A DNA stretch of 64,000 nucleotides from positions 186,001 through 250,000 of the forward strand of contig NZ_JARXVT010000003.1 of assembly GCF_029892845.1 (NCBI RefSeq), in the 5' to 3' direction. Source of the stretch: Aurantimicrobium minutum. GTDB lineage: Bacteria; Actinomycetota; Actinomycetes; Actinomycetales; Microbacteriaceae. Position 1 is the first letter of the stretch; each line of letters starts with the position of its first letter. The notes beneath the pieces were generated by a model. That model worked only from the letters and a program-made list of their open reading frames with translations, was not told the origin of the DNA and ran no database searches. Below are positions 1 to 9,191 of the stretch, in pieces. A program made the position numbers and the translations under genes.

Positions 1-1144
1 CGATGATCTCGCTCGCACCTTCAACCTCAGAGAGGACGTTGGTGTGAGTGACAGCGTTGCGCTTGCTGATCTGGAACAAAGCGATGATGACACCAGTCAC
101 GAGGACCGCATCAATCAGAATTCCGAATGGACCAGTTCCTGCGATCCACGCAGCGAATGCACCCACAATGGCAGCTGCAGGAAGCGTCAGGAACCATGCG
201 CCCACAACGTGGCTTGCTTTGCTCCAACGAACTGTGCCGCCCTTACGACCCAGCCCGGCACCGATAACGGAACCAGAAGCTACCTGAGTGGTGGAGAGGG
301 CGAAGCCAAGGTTGGTCGACGCCAGGATGGTGACACCGGTTGCGGTTTCAGCGGCAAGACCCTGTGCAGGCTTGATCTCAGAAAGACCAGTTCCCATTGT
401 CTTGATGATGCGCCAACCACCAAAGTATGTACCGAGTGCAATAGCGAAAGCTGCTGCGATCATGACCCAGAGTGGAACGCCACTGTCCTTACCCAGCACT
501 CCAGCTGTAATCAGCACCAGAGTGATAACACCCATGGTCTTCTGAGCATCATTAGTACCGTGCGAGAGAGCAACAAGTGAAGACGAGAAGATCTGGCCGG
601 TACGGAAGCGAGAACGGCCAGTGCCAATTCCAGTACGCGCACGTTCAGCCTGTGAACGAGCGGTGATGATGTAGGCCAGCTTGGTAGCCAGATAAGCGGC
701 AACACCTGCAATCACGGGAGCAAAGAGCGAAGGAAGAATAACCTTCTCAACAACCTTGACAAAGTTCACTGCGTCAAAACCTGCACTGGCAATAGCGGCA
801 CCAATCAGGCCGCCAAAGAGCGCGTGCGAGGAAGAGGAAGGAAGTCCAAGAATCCAGGTGGTGAGGTTCCACAGGATTGCTCCGCACAAACCAGCGAAGA
901 TCATTTCCACCTTGATGGTGATGTCTTCATTGATGAGGTCAACCGAGATGGTCTTAGCCACTGCGGTGGAAAGGAACGCACCTACAAGGTTCAATACTGC
1001 AGCAATGAGTACTGCTGTTCGAGGCTTGAGAGCACCAGTAGCAATCGGGGTTGCCATGGCGTTTGCTGTGTCATGGAAACCGTTGGTGAAGTCAAAGAAA
1101 AGCGCGAGTGCTACAACGAGCACGACGACGAATAGAGGATCCAC
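1..1144 (-). CDS. pit: PiT-family inorganic phosphate permease (C-terminus cut by window edge)
   Basis: Low-affinity phosphate permease of the PiT family, an inner-membrane ion-coupled symporter. The first 381 codons are visible; the C-terminus lies beyond base 1. The N-terminal hydrophobic helix is followed by the family signature GFHDTANAMAT around residues 20-30, and hydrophobic segments continue throughout. I place the start at a GTG (1142-1144) because AAAAGG lies 6 bases upstream (1151-1156). The 271-base gap to the divergent hydrolase gene must hold its promoter; I saw no convincing Pho box. Family assignment is secure. Whether it carries phosphate alone or a metal-phosphate complex cannot be told from sequence. 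Confidence 0.9.
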   Translation of the reverse strand, partial: MDPLFVVVLVVALALFFDFTNGFHDTANAMATPIATGALKPRTAVLIAAVLNLVGAFLSTAVAKTISVDLINEDITIKVEMIFAGLCGAILWNLTTWILGLPSSSSHALFGGLIGAAIASAGFDAVNFVKVVEKVILPSLFAPVIAGVAAYLATKLAYIITARSQAERARTGIGTGRSRFRTGQIFSSSLVALSHGTNDAQKTMGVITLVLITAGVLGKDSGVPLWVMIAAAFAIALGTYFGGWRIIKTMGTGLSEIKPAQGLAAETATGVTILASTNLGFALSTTQVASGSVIGAGLGRKGGTVRWSKASHVVGAWFLTLPAAAIVGAFAAWIAGTGPFGILIDAVLVTGVIIALFQISKRNAVTHTNVLSEVEGASEII

Positions 1145-1415
1145 AAGGGCCTTTTCTGTGTATGTGACGCTACGAAATGGTGTTGAAACAAAGTTTGGAG
1201 AATCTTCACGTGGAGTTGAGGGGAAATTCAACTTCAGTTGATAGTGACATCTCTGAACTGCCTGAGCAACAAGTCTCTTGAACAAAGTTAAGGAAATGCG
1301 TGGATTAAGTTAAATCTCACGTCACAACCCTCGACAGACGCTGGAACGTTTGAGCCTATCCTGTCATCCAATTCCGTTTTAGACACGAACTGGAGCTCGA
1401 CCGTAGCATGGGGTT

Positions 1416-2309
1416 ATGACTGCACAGCTGCCCCTCAACAGTGTTGAACTCGAAGCTCAAGGGATTACCTTGGCTCAGCAGCTCCCTGACCGTGCCACGC
1501 GCGGAACAGTTGAGGTCGGTGGCTATCAACTCGCCACCATCACCATCGAGGCAGTTGGCCCATACAGAGGTACAGCACTGCTGGTCCCTGGCTATACCAG
1601 CTCAGCAGACACGTTCAATGGTTTACTTCAGCCTCTATATCAGCGTGGCTATAAAGTCGTCGCTTTCTCCCAGCGAGGACAGAGCCTGTCTGAAGGCCCT
1701 GACAACACTGACGGCTATGCATTAGAACGCCTGGGCGCAGACATCCACGACATCATTGGCAAGCTTGAACTCGGTAACGATGTTCACCTGTTGGGCCACA
1801 GTTTCGGTGGTGTTGTCTCCATCGAAGCTGTTCTTCAGGACCACTCCCCTTTTGCGAGCTTGACCATGTGGAACTCAGGCCCCAGAAATATGGGTGGCGA
1901 CCTGTTAGAGCAGCGCTATGGTCTTCTGGAGCACGGTCCTCGTGCGTACTACGTCGGCAGCCAGCTCGCTGCAGGTAAAAATCCCGAGGCAGATATCAAG
2001 GGCGAGCTCAACGTTATTGAGCAGTACTACTACGACCGCCTCATGTCCACCAACCCTGCCCAGCTTGAAGCTGGGATCAACATTCTCATTGACCAGGTTG
2101 ACCGAACTGTTGAGCTGTCGCGCACTGGAATTCCCGTTCTTGTGTCCCACGGCGCCAACGACGACGCCTGGCCTATCGAGATGCAGCGAGAAATGGCTGA
2201 GCAACTGGGAGCTGATTACTGGGTTGTGGCGAATGCAGGACACTCAGCTCACGCTGACCGCACTCACACCTCAGCACAGCTGCTCGCCACCTTCTGGGAC
2301 GAGCACTAG
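1416..2309 (+). CDS. alpha/beta hydrolase
   Basis: A 297-residue alpha/beta-hydrolase-fold protein without a signal peptide, so probably cytoplasmic. The nucleophile elbow GHSFGG sits near residue 128, an oxyanion-hole region LLVPGYTSSA near residue 55, an acidic stretch SHGANDDAW near 245, and the likely catalytic His in NAGHSAHAD near 275, giving a complete Ser-Asp-His set. It has the length and layout of lysophospholipase or monoglyceride-lipase-like enzymes, but the substrate is unknown. It is transcribed alone, divergent from the phosphate permease, and ends 3 bases before the convergent ZIP transporter stop. Confidence 0.8.
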   Translation: MTAQLPLNSVELEAQGITLAQQLPDRATRGTVEVGGYQLATITIEAVGPYRGTALLVPGYTSSADTFNGLLQPLYQRGYKVVAFSQRGQSLSEGPDNTDGYALERLGADIHDIIGKLELGNDVHLLGHSFGGVVSIEAVLQDHSPFASLTMWNSGPRNMGGDLLEQRYGLLEHGPRAYYVGSQLAAGKNPEADIKGELNVIEQYYYDRLMSTNPAQLEAGINILIDQVDRTVELSRTGIPVLVSHGANDDAWPIEMQREMAEQLGADYWVVANAGHSAHADRTHTSAQLLATFWDEH

Positions 2310-2312
2310 CGA

Positions 2313-3044
2313 CTAGGCCAGTTGGTGAATAACCAAGCTGGTCAAGAAACCGAGAGTGGCAAGCAGGCCCGTGTAGTTGTGAGCCTTGCGGAATGCGTCC
2401 GGGATCATGGTGTCGCTGATCATGGCCAGCATCGCACCAGCCGCTAGAGACGTAATGAAGCCGGTGAGCTCAACAGGAGCATCAGCCAAGATCGTGAAGC
2501 CCAACAGGCTGGAGATCGCCGCAGCGAGAGCAATGCCTCCCCACAGAGCGAAGACGAAGCGTGGTTTCCTTCCCGCAGCCTTGAGCTCGGCAGTGCTGGA
2601 AAGACCTTCGGGCAGGTTCGAAATGATGACCGCGGTCAGAATCGGAATACTGACTCCCTGACCTCCGAGCATGGACAGGCCCAAGACCATGGACTCGGGC
2701 ACACCGTCGAGCAATGCTCCCACGGCAATACCCGTGCCGGTTCCGGGGCCTTCTGCTGAACCTTTTTTGTTTCGAGCATTGAGACGATCAAGCAGGACAT
2801 TCACGCCCACATAAACAATCGCCCCTACAGCAAAGCCGGAGACGGTCGGCCAGAGGCCAGACTCGGCCATAGCCTCACCGACCAAGTCAAAGGCGAGTGC
2901 CGAGATGAGAACTCCCGCACCAAAGGCCATCACGCTGGCCACGACCCGTGAGGGCACTTTCACAAACCATGCGATGAGCGCACCCACGAACAGGGCTCCA
3001 CCAGCCAGCAGACCTGCGCCTGCTGCGGTGAGCCACTCGTTCAT
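2313..3044 (-). CDS. ZIP-family divalent metal transporter
   Basis: A 243-residue polytopic membrane protein of the ZIP family (zinc, iron or manganese import). About seven hydrophobic helices are visible. The helix with SNLPEGLSS is the ZIP metal-site helix (the family usually reads HNxPEG; here Ser replaces His), and GMLAMISDTMIPDAF-like residues near the C-terminus carry further acidic positions. The His-rich cytoplasmic loop common in ZIPs is replaced by a short basic/Gly loop near residue 90-100. Metal specificity cannot be assigned, and loss of the canonical His could alter it. The start lies 9 bases downstream of the helicase stop, so the two are probably cotranscribed. Confidence 0.8.
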   Translation of the reverse strand: MNEWLTAAGAGLLAGGALFVGALIAWFVKVPSRVVASVMAFGAGVLISALAFDLVGEAMAESGLWPTVSGFAVGAIVYVGVNVLLDRLNARNKKGSAEGPGTGTGIAVGALLDGVPESMVLGLSMLGGQGVSIPILTAVIISNLPEGLSSTAELKAAGRKPRFVFALWGGIALAAAISSLLGFTILADAPVELTGFITSLAAGAMLAMISDTMIPDAFRKAHNYTGLLATLGFLTSLVIHQLA

Positions 3045-3053
3045 GGTTACAGG

Positions 3054-5171
3054 CTAGGCGTACTGAGACGCTATTGCACGAGTAAGGATGTGAACCAGAG
3101 CATCGAGCTGGATGGAATCCTGCGAGCCTGCTTCAATCTCTTCACCCTCGAGGGCACGAGCAGCAAGTCCACGCTTACTGTCGATGAGCTCGGCAATCTT
3201 CGCGTCAATGGTCTGGGCAGCGATGATGCGCCATGCGGTAACAGGCATTTCCTGACCAATACGGTGAACACGGTCAATTGCCTGGGTCTGCTCAGCAGAG
3301 GTCCAGGACAGTTCTGCCAAAACAACGTTGGAAGAAGCCTGCAGGTTCAAACCAACACCAGCTGCGGTGAGTGAACACACGGCAACCTGAACGGACTCGT
3401 CCTTGTTGAAGGCATCAATGGCATCCTGGCGAGCAGAAGTGGTCTGGTCACCACGAATGGAAACAGACTTGATGCCCTGGGCCGCAAATGCACGCTCTGC
3501 AGTGTCCATCACGTCGATGTGCTTGGCGAAGAAGACAACCTTGCCCACTGAACGAGCAAGCTGAGCAGCATAGTCAGAAGAAAGTCCTGCCTTGGCCTGA
3601 CCAATCTTGCGCACCATGGTGAAGACGTTCTCACCAGTCTTCTGACCCTTGGATTCGTCCAGCTCCTGCTGGGCAACCATACGGATGAGCTCTGTGGTGG
3701 AACCACGGAAGTTACCGGTGACGGTGAAGCGGTTGTAACGCTCGAGCAGACGCTTGGCCAGTTCAGCTTCAGCAGCCTTGATTGAGTTACCGAGTTCATC
3801 ATCGAGTTCAACGGGCAGGTCAACCACTCGCTTAGCAGGAAGGTCCTTGGCCACGTCAATCTTGCGGCGACGAACAATACCCATCGAGACCACAGTGTCA
3901 CGGGCAGAGGCATAGAAGCTCTGGTCGGCGGGGGTGAGACCGATTGCTTCAAGCTTGGCAGTGAGCTCTGCCGAGGGCTTCTCGCCGTCAATCCAGCCGA
4001 GGAACTTCCAAATAGCTCGGAAGTCGTCAATGTCGTTGATCAGTGGCGTACCGGTCAGCGCAATACGCAGGGGGTTGTGGCCTGGAGTGCGCGCCACGAT
4101 GCGGTCTGCGAGTGCAAGTACGTGCTTGGAGCGCTGAGAAGCGAGGTTCTTGATGAAGTGTGCTTCGTCAACAACCATGCCCTTGAAGCCCATCTGGCCA
4201 ATCCAGGAGAGGTGGCGGTCCAGGACCTCGTAGTTCACGATGAAGACATCTGCGAAAGCGTCGACGTCAGTTCCGTCACCGTGAATAACCGTTGCCTTGC
4301 GGCCAGGGATCCAGCGCTCAACTTCACGCGCCCAGTTCATCTTGACCACGTTAGGAACGATGGCAAGCAAAGGGAAGGCGTTTGCAACAGACGCCGCAAT
4401 GAGCGACTGTGCCGTCTTTCCTAGACCTGGCTCATCGGCGAGGAGGAAGGTGCGGTGACCTTCCTTCACACTCTCAATGAAGCGAATCTGGTGTGGCATG
4501 AGTTCGCGTCCCTGAGGAGAGAAGCGATCAAACTTGGGAACAGCAGGCATCTCCATACACGCAGAGCCGCCGCCGGCACCAGTCTCAAACGACTTGAACA
4601 AGGGGCCAAGCAGCTCCCAGTTCGACAAACGCATGACAGGAACAGAACCCGTGGTGGGCTTAGAGAAGTCAGGCTCCAGGAACGGGCTGGACTTCAGACG
4701 AGCCTTCACAGAAAGCGGAAGAACCTGCTTCTCTGCAAGTTCAGGAGCGAACTCCTGAACAGGCTTGGCCTGCTCGGTGGTGATGATGAGGTCTTCGGGG
4801 TTGATCTCTGCGCCGGATTCAACCAGCCAGTCCCGGCGCATTTTCTGCGCTACAGGACTGGTTGCGTGGTCTACTTCGAGCAGCTGGATCAGCGACGTGT
4901 CGCGGGCAGCAGTCTTAGCGAGGATGGTGGCAACACCATCGAGGCGCTTGAGCTGTTCTGCACGTGAAGAATCAGTCAACGCAGCGTCACCCTTGACGCG
5001 TGCGCGCTCTTCACGCACGAGGAAAGCAATGACCTGGAACTTGGTGCGGTTGGTGGGACCAACCTTCTTACCAGTCTGAGCTTTTGCTTCTACCTCACGC
5101 ACCTTGCGAGCGAGGATAGGGATGAGCCCCGAGTTATCGAGGGTGTTACGACGAGTGCCGGTACGGGCCAC
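3054..5171 (-). CDS. SNF2-family DEAD/DEAH-box helicase
   Basis: A 705-residue superfamily 2 ATPase of the SNF2 group, resembling bacterial SMARCAL1/HARP-like proteins that act on branched or single-stranded DNA. Residues 1-215 form a basic N-terminal region without a recognised domain. The ATPase core follows: Walker A ADEPGLGKT (245-253), DEAH box in VVDEAHFIKN near 340, and LTGTP. The C-terminal helicase lobe contains LNLQASSNVV and the SNF2 hallmark AIDRVHRIGQ near residue 640. The start is a GTG with GGAG 5 bases upstream. No restriction, methylase or other defence gene is adjacent, so a role in repair is the simpler inference. Confidence 0.85.
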   Translation of the reverse strand: MARTGTRRNTLDNSGLIPILARKVREVEAKAQTGKKVGPTNRTKFQVIAFLVREERARVKGDAALTDSSRAEQLKRLDGVATILAKTAARDTSLIQLLEVDHATSPVAQKMRRDWLVESGAEINPEDLIITTEQAKPVQEFAPELAEKQVLPLSVKARLKSSPFLEPDFSKPTTGSVPVMRLSNWELLGPLFKSFETGAGGGSACMEMPAVPKFDRFSPQGRELMPHQIRFIESVKEGHRTFLLADEPGLGKTAQSLIAASVANAFPLLAIVPNVVKMNWAREVERWIPGRKATVIHGDGTDVDAFADVFIVNYEVLDRHLSWIGQMGFKGMVVDEAHFIKNLASQRSKHVLALADRIVARTPGHNPLRIALTGTPLINDIDDFRAIWKFLGWIDGEKPSAELTAKLEAIGLTPADQSFYASARDTVVSMGIVRRRKIDVAKDLPAKRVVDLPVELDDELGNSIKAAEAELAKRLLERYNRFTVTGNFRGSTTELIRMVAQQELDESKGQKTGENVFTMVRKIGQAKAGLSSDYAAQLARSVGKVVFFAKHIDVMDTAERAFAAQGIKSVSIRGDQTTSARQDAIDAFNKDESVQVAVCSLTAAGVGLNLQASSNVVLAELSWTSAEQTQAIDRVHRIGQEMPVTAWRIIAAQTIDAKIAELIDSKRGLAARALEGEEIEAGSQDSIQLDALVHILTRAIASQYA

Positions 5172-5321
5172 TTGGTCTCCATGACTAAAGAAACGATGAC
5201 ATCACGAACAAGCTGTGCTTGCGTCATGCCCCAAACTGCACCTCCCCCAGAAGGTACCTCGCGCATCACGCGTTAGCGCCGGCGACAGTAGAAACGAAGG
5301 TTGTGGTGCAGATTTAGTCTA

Positions 5322-5678
5322 CTACTTCGGAGCTGGCGTCTTAATCAGGAAGCCACCGAGGAAGAAAGTGGCAGCTGCAGCTGTCTGAAGAAGCATCCAC
5401 CATTGGATTCCTGGAGTAATTCCATCTGTCAAGCGAACAACAGGATTCCAATAAATCGCAATCATTAAGAACAGTGGAAGAAAGATCCACTTCTTGGGAT
5501 TAGCCCACTGCCAGGTGAATATCGCAAGGATGACAGCCAAGATGCTGACCACGAACAAGATCGTGATGTACCACTCGGAGCCGTAGAGACCCATACCGAT
5601 AAACATTGCAGTAACTCCCGCAAGTCCAGGCACGATGCCAGGACGGATGAGCTCAGGTTCTGCTTGCTTTTTTGTCAT
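5322..5678 (-). CDS. small four-helix membrane protein, DUF6804-like
   Basis: A 118-residue integral membrane protein with four hydrophobic segments (about residues 13-32, 36-58, 64-83 and 91-112) and short charged ends. The middle motif YWNPVVRL recalls the NP(L/V)(F/V) motif of DUF6804-type proteins, which is the best guess but unproven. Function unknown. It is followed 9 bases later in the genome by the desaturase stop and shares its strand, so it may be transcribed from the desaturase promoter. The 150 bases between this gene and the helicase start hold no supported gene. Confidence 0.6.
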   Translation of the reverse strand: MTKKQAEPELIRPGIVPGLAGVTAMFIGMGLYGSEWYITILFVVSILAVILAIFTWQWANPKKWIFLPLFLMIAIYWNPVVRLTDGITPGIQWWMLLQTAAAATFFLGGFLIKTPAPK

Positions 5679-5687
5679 GTAAAAAGT

Positions 5688-6782
5688 TTAGCGACGACGC
5701 ATGCGGTCGGCTTCAGGACAATCGAATGGATCGCGAGCTGCTAAACCAACCTTGTTGAGATAGCCAATGACGATTCCGTAGGAACGCATCAGCGTGGTCT
5801 CCGTATAGGGAACACCCTCTGTTGCACAGTGCTCCTTCACAATCAGACGAGCTTTGCGCAGATTGGGTCGAGCCATGCTGGGGAACAAGTGGTGTTCGAT
5901 CTGATAGTTCAGTCCACCCATGAATGCTGTGGTTCCAGCACCCTTGATGTTGCGAGAAGTCAGGACCTGCTTGGTCATGAAGTCCACGCGGTTCTCTTTG
6001 GGAATCATGGGCATGCCCTTGTGGTTCGGGGCAAAGGATGCACCCATGTAGACGCCAAAGACCGCGAGCTGAACACCCAGGAAGGCAAAGGCCATGCCGA
6101 GGGGAAGGAAGATGAAGATCACAGCAACATAAGCGCTCAGGCGCAGAGCAATCAACGTGAGCTCAACAGCGCGACCTTCAAGGCGTTCCTTTTGGAACAA
6201 GGTCAAGATGGAGCGGAAATGCAGGTTGATGCCCTCGAGGGTGAGCAGAGGGAAGAAGAGATAACCCTGGCGTTGGGTAATCCAGCGCAGGAAACCCTTT
6301 TGCTTGGCAGCATCTACTTCTTGAAAAGAGATGGTGTCCCACTCGATATCAGGGTCTTTCCCCACGGTGTTGGGGTTGATGTGGTGCTTGGTGTGCTTGT
6401 TCATCCACCACGCGTAAGAAATGCCGACCACAGCAGTAGCCAGGATGCGGCCACTCCAGTCATTGAGCTTGCCTGAGGCAAACACCTGACGGTGGGAAGC
6501 CTCATGAGTAATAAAGGCGAATTGGGTCAGCAAAATACCCAAACCAGCAGCGATGAGGAGCTGGAACCAGGAATCTCCGATGAGCACAAACCCGGTAATC
6601 AAACCGCCCAGGGCCAGAGAAAGGCCCACAAACAAGGTGATGTAGAACACGGGACGCTTACGCATCAAGCCAGCTTGGGTCACTGCCTTCATGAGCGCTG
6701 CATACGAGCTTGTGAGCGGCTTACGGTTGGGATCTTTCGGCTCAGTTGAGCGGAGAGGGCCAAGGGTAGAGCTAAGAGACAT
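5688..6782 (-). CDS. membrane fatty acid (acyl-lipid/acyl-CoA) desaturase
   Basis: A non-haem di-iron membrane desaturase that inserts double bonds into acyl chains and so tunes membrane fluidity. All three histidine boxes are present: HEASH (about residues 93-97), HTKHH (130-134) and QIEHH in NYQIEHHLFP (about 295). QxxHH in the third box is typical of front-end (delta-5/6-like) or acyl-CoA desaturases. Paired hydrophobic hairpins flank the boxes. I start at ATG 6782 because AGAAG is about 9 bases upstream; a GTG three codons earlier has no such site. The gene has its own promoter with two dyads (6800-6852). Regiospecificity is inferred only. Confidence 0.88.
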   Translation of the reverse strand: MSLSSTLGPLRSTEPKDPNRKPLTSSYAALMKAVTQAGLMRKRPVFYITLFVGLSLALGGLITGFVLIGDSWFQLLIAAGLGILLTQFAFITHEASHRQVFASGKLNDWSGRILATAVVGISYAWWMNKHTKHHINPNTVGKDPDIEWDTISFQEVDAAKQKGFLRWITQRQGYLFFPLLTLEGINLHFRSILTLFQKERLEGRAVELTLIALRLSAYVAVIFIFLPLGMAFAFLGVQLAVFGVYMGASFAPNHKGMPMIPKENRVDFMTKQVLTSRNIKGAGTTAFMGGLNYQIEHHLFPSMARPNLRKARLIVKEHCATEGVPYTETTLMRSYGIVIGYLNKVGLAARDPFDCPEADRMRRR

Positions 6783-6799
6783 TGTCGCCACTTCTGGAT

Positions 6800-6814
6800 A
6801 AGTCAGGTCGACTT
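6800..6814. promoter_or_regulatory. second inverted repeat in desaturase leader
   Basis: AAGTC-N5-GACTT, a 5-5-5 dyad with the same geometry as the AGTGC-N5-GCACT dyad in the promoter spacer; the two centres are exactly 30 bases (about three helical turns) apart. It falls just downstream of the predicted transcription start. It may be a second operator half of one regulator or a different site. Confidence 0.35.
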
Positions 6815-6824
6815 CACAGCCGGC

Positions 6825-6852
6825 GAGATAGTGCGTAATGCACTTAGTTCAA
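6825..6852 (-). promoter_or_regulatory. desaturase promoter with dyad between -35 and -10
   Basis: On the minus strand TTGAAC (6852-6847) and TATCTC (6830-6825) are spaced by 16 bases, a good sigma-70 type promoter for the desaturase. The spacer is almost filled by an inverted repeat AGTGC-N5-GCACT (6830-6844), the classic position for a repressor site. Predicted transcription start near 6818, giving a leader of about 35 bases. The -35 element abuts the copA stop codon. Confidence 0.55.
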
Positions 6853-6853
6853 T

Positions 6854-9085
6854 CTAGCGTGCGAAACTGCGAAGACGCAGTGAATTGAGCACAACGAACA
6901 AACTCGAGAATGCCATGGCTGCTCCCGCCAACATGGGGTTCAGGAATCCCAGTGCCGCGAGCGGAATCGCGGCGACGTTATAGGCGAAGGCCCAGAATAG
7001 ATTTCCCCGAATAATTCCGAGGGTTCTGCGGGAAAGTTGAATGGCATCCACGGCTGCAGACAAAGTTCCACGGACCAAAGTGATGTCGCTGGCGGCGATA
7101 GCCACGTCTGTTCCGGTCCCCATCGCAATGCCCAGATCGGCCTGTGCCAGCGCGGCAGCGTCATTGACACCGTCACCGACCATGGCCACACGCTTGCCTT
7201 CAGCTTGGAAGCCCCTGACTACATCAACCTTGCTTTCAGGACTTGCTCCAGCAATCACGCGAGAAATACCCACTTCTGCGGCAATCGCGCGGGCAGCTTC
7301 TTCATGATCGCCTGTCAGCAAGACAACGTCCAGACCGAGTTCACGAAGGCGAGAAATAGCCAGAGCAGAATCTTCCTTGATGGTGTCGGCGACAGTGATG
7401 ATGGCACGAACTCGGCCATCCCAACCTGCTAAGACAGTGGTTGCCCCCGTTGAGCGAGCAGAAGACAGCACCTCACGCTGCACAGAAGAGAGCTCGAGGG
7501 AATTCTCTTCCATCCACCCTTGGGTTCCCACCGAAAGAGTGACGCCTTCAACAACACCGCGAACACCGCGCCCAGCGACAGAGCGAAACTCTGTCACTGC
7601 AGGAAGCGGATCGTGCCGATCAGTAGTGACGTACAACACAATGGCTTGGGCAATCGGGTGTTCTGAGCCGCTTTCTAACGAAGCTATGCGCTGCAGTGCC
7701 GCTGACTTGTTTTCATCGTCAACATAAACATCTCTCACCGTCATCTTGCCGGTGGTGACCGTTCCCGTTTTATCGAGAACAACGGTGGTGATGCGGGAAG
7801 AACTCTCAATGGCATCTGGGCCGGAAATGATGATGCCCATCTGTGCTGCTCGTCCCGTGCCCACCATCAACGCAACAGGAGTAGCAAGCCCGAGCGCACA
7901 TGGGCACGCGATAACAAGGACCGCAATACCTGCTGTGAATCCGACGGCCAGTGGAGCACCAGCTATCACCCACCCGATGACAGTAACTACAGCGATACCC
8001 ACCACGATCGGCACAAAGACGGCAGAAATTCGGTCAGCAAGTCTCTGCACAGCAGCCTTATGGAGCTGTGCATCTTCAACGAGTGCCGCCAACTGAGCAA
8101 TGCGAGTGTCCTGGCCAACCTCCGTGGCACGAACGACAAGTTTTCCGTCCAAAGCAATAGTCGAGCCTGTGACACGGGAAGTGGCAGTGACCTCTACAGG
8201 AAGACTTTCCCCCGTGAGAGCGCTTTCATCAACAGCCGCTTGACCCTCGAGGACAATGCCGTCCGTGGCAATGATTTCCCCAGGGCGAACGACAAAGACA
8301 TCCCCCACACGAAGTTCAGATGCAGGAATTCGTTCTTCAACGCCGTCAACTACTCGAGTGACTTCTGTTGCTTTCAACTCCCCCAGTGCACGCAGAGCCT
8401 CACCCGCAGTGCGTTGGGATTTCTCTTCGAGGTAGCGCCCGAGCAAGAGGAAGGTGGTGACCCCAGCAGCAGCTTCGAAATAGATGTTGTGGGTGGGATC
8501 TGCCTGCCAGGCAAAGAGTTCCATGCTGTGGTGCATGTGGGGATCCCCAGCAGCTCCAAAGAAGAGGGCATAGACAGACCAGCCGTAGGCAGCAAAAGTC
8601 CCCAACGTAATCAGGGTGTCCATCGTCAAGGTGCCGTGACGAAGATTGATAAATGTCGCCCGGTGGAAGGGAAGACCACACCAAAACACGACGGGAGTGG
8701 TGAATAACAGTGAGATCCACTGCCAATAGGTGAACTGCCAGGCTGGAACCATCGCGAGCACAATGACAGGGATAGTCAAGAAGATGGAGATGACTAAGCG
8801 CTCGAGCAACGTTACTTTGCCCGCTTTGCCTTCTTCTAATTCAGCTTCGTTGGGCTTGGCCGCCTGAGGCAATGTTGCGGTGTATCCAAGCTTGGTTACC
8901 TGCTGTACCAGTTGCGCTTCGCTGACAGTTGAGGGAAATTCAACCTTGGCGCTGTGCATTGCTAAGTTCACGGCAGCGGTCACACCAGGAAGTTCGTTGA
9001 GGCTTTTCTCAACACGGGCAACACAGCTCGAGCAGGTCATCCCCTCAACACCCAAGACGATGGTGGATGTGGTCTGGCTAGCCAT
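6854..9085 (-). CDS. copA: copper-translocating P-type ATPase (CopA-like)
   Basis: A 743-residue P1B-type ATPase that exports copper (or silver) across the cytoplasmic membrane. One N-terminal heavy-metal-associated domain carries GMTCSSC (Cys18, Cys21). The transmembrane metal site is CPCALGLATP, the phosphorylation site DKTGTVT, the nucleotide-binding HP motif is in SEHPIA, and the hinge is GDGVNDAAAL. The downstream helix with NPMLAGAAMAFSS fits the Cu+ class (P1B-1) rather than Zn/Cd. The start ATG has GAGG 5 bases upstream. No csoR or copper chaperone gene is adjacent; a TCTGG-N5-CCAGA dyad lies 31 to 45 bases upstream of the start codon. Confidence 0.92.
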   Translation of the reverse strand: MASQTTSTIVLGVEGMTCSSCVARVEKSLNELPGVTAAVNLAMHSAKVEFPSTVSEAQLVQQVTKLGYTATLPQAAKPNEAELEEGKAGKVTLLERLVISIFLTIPVIVLAMVPAWQFTYWQWISLLFTTPVVFWCGLPFHRATFINLRHGTLTMDTLITLGTFAAYGWSVYALFFGAAGDPHMHHSMELFAWQADPTHNIYFEAAAGVTTFLLLGRYLEEKSQRTAGEALRALGELKATEVTRVVDGVEERIPASELRVGDVFVVRPGEIIATDGIVLEGQAAVDESALTGESLPVEVTATSRVTGSTIALDGKLVVRATEVGQDTRIAQLAALVEDAQLHKAAVQRLADRISAVFVPIVVGIAVVTVIGWVIAGAPLAVGFTAGIAVLVIACPCALGLATPVALMVGTGRAAQMGIIISGPDAIESSSRITTVVLDKTGTVTTGKMTVRDVYVDDENKSAALQRIASLESGSEHPIAQAIVLYVTTDRHDPLPAVTEFRSVAGRGVRGVVEGVTLSVGTQGWMEENSLELSSVQREVLSSARSTGATTVLAGWDGRVRAIITVADTIKEDSALAISRLRELGLDVVLLTGDHEEAARAIAAEVGISRVIAGASPESKVDVVRGFQAEGKRVAMVGDGVNDAAALAQADLGIAMGTGTDVAIAASDITLVRGTLSAAVDAIQLSRRTLGIIRGNLFWAFAYNVAAIPLAALGFLNPMLAGAAMAFSSLFVVLNSLRLRSFAR

Positions 9086-9115
9086 GGCTACCTCATTCCT
9101 TCATCATCCATAACG

Positions 9116-9130
9116 TCTGGTGGTTCCAGA
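9116..9130. promoter_or_regulatory. TCTGG-N5-CCAGA inverted repeat upstream of copA
   Basis: A 15-base dyad with 5-base arms lies between the terminator of the upstream gene and the copA start codon, where a metal-responsive regulator could bind. It does not look like a CsoR site. Short arms make chance occurrence possible. Confidence 0.25.
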
Positions 9131-9151
9131 GTATTCCTCCCTCACACAAGA

Positions 9152-9179
9152 AAACACCGCCCCCGAAGGGGCGGTGTTT
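9152..9179 (-). terminator. intrinsic terminator after the Gly/His-rich protein gene
   Basis: A perfect 12-bp stem (AAACACCGCCCC paired with GGGGCGGTGTTT) closes a CGAA/TTCG tetraloop. On the minus strand it starts 12 bases after the stop codon of the upstream gene and runs into TTTTCTT. It separates that gene from copA. Confidence 0.9.
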
Positions 9180-9191
9180 CTGTCAGAACGA

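Noticed and set aside
756-1241. 161-codon plus-strand frame over the phosphate permease
   Set aside because: It is antisense to a clear PiT protein with the GFHDTANAMAT motif.
1145-1415. Possible Pho box between the phosphate permease and the hydrolase
   Set aside because: GTTCA-like words occur, but not at the 11-base repeats needed for a PhoP or PhoB site.
5172-5321. A 45-codon minus-strand frame with a GGGGGAGG upstream
   Set aside because: The spacing from the purine run to the ATG is about 13 bases, and the frame runs into the helicase gene out of phase.
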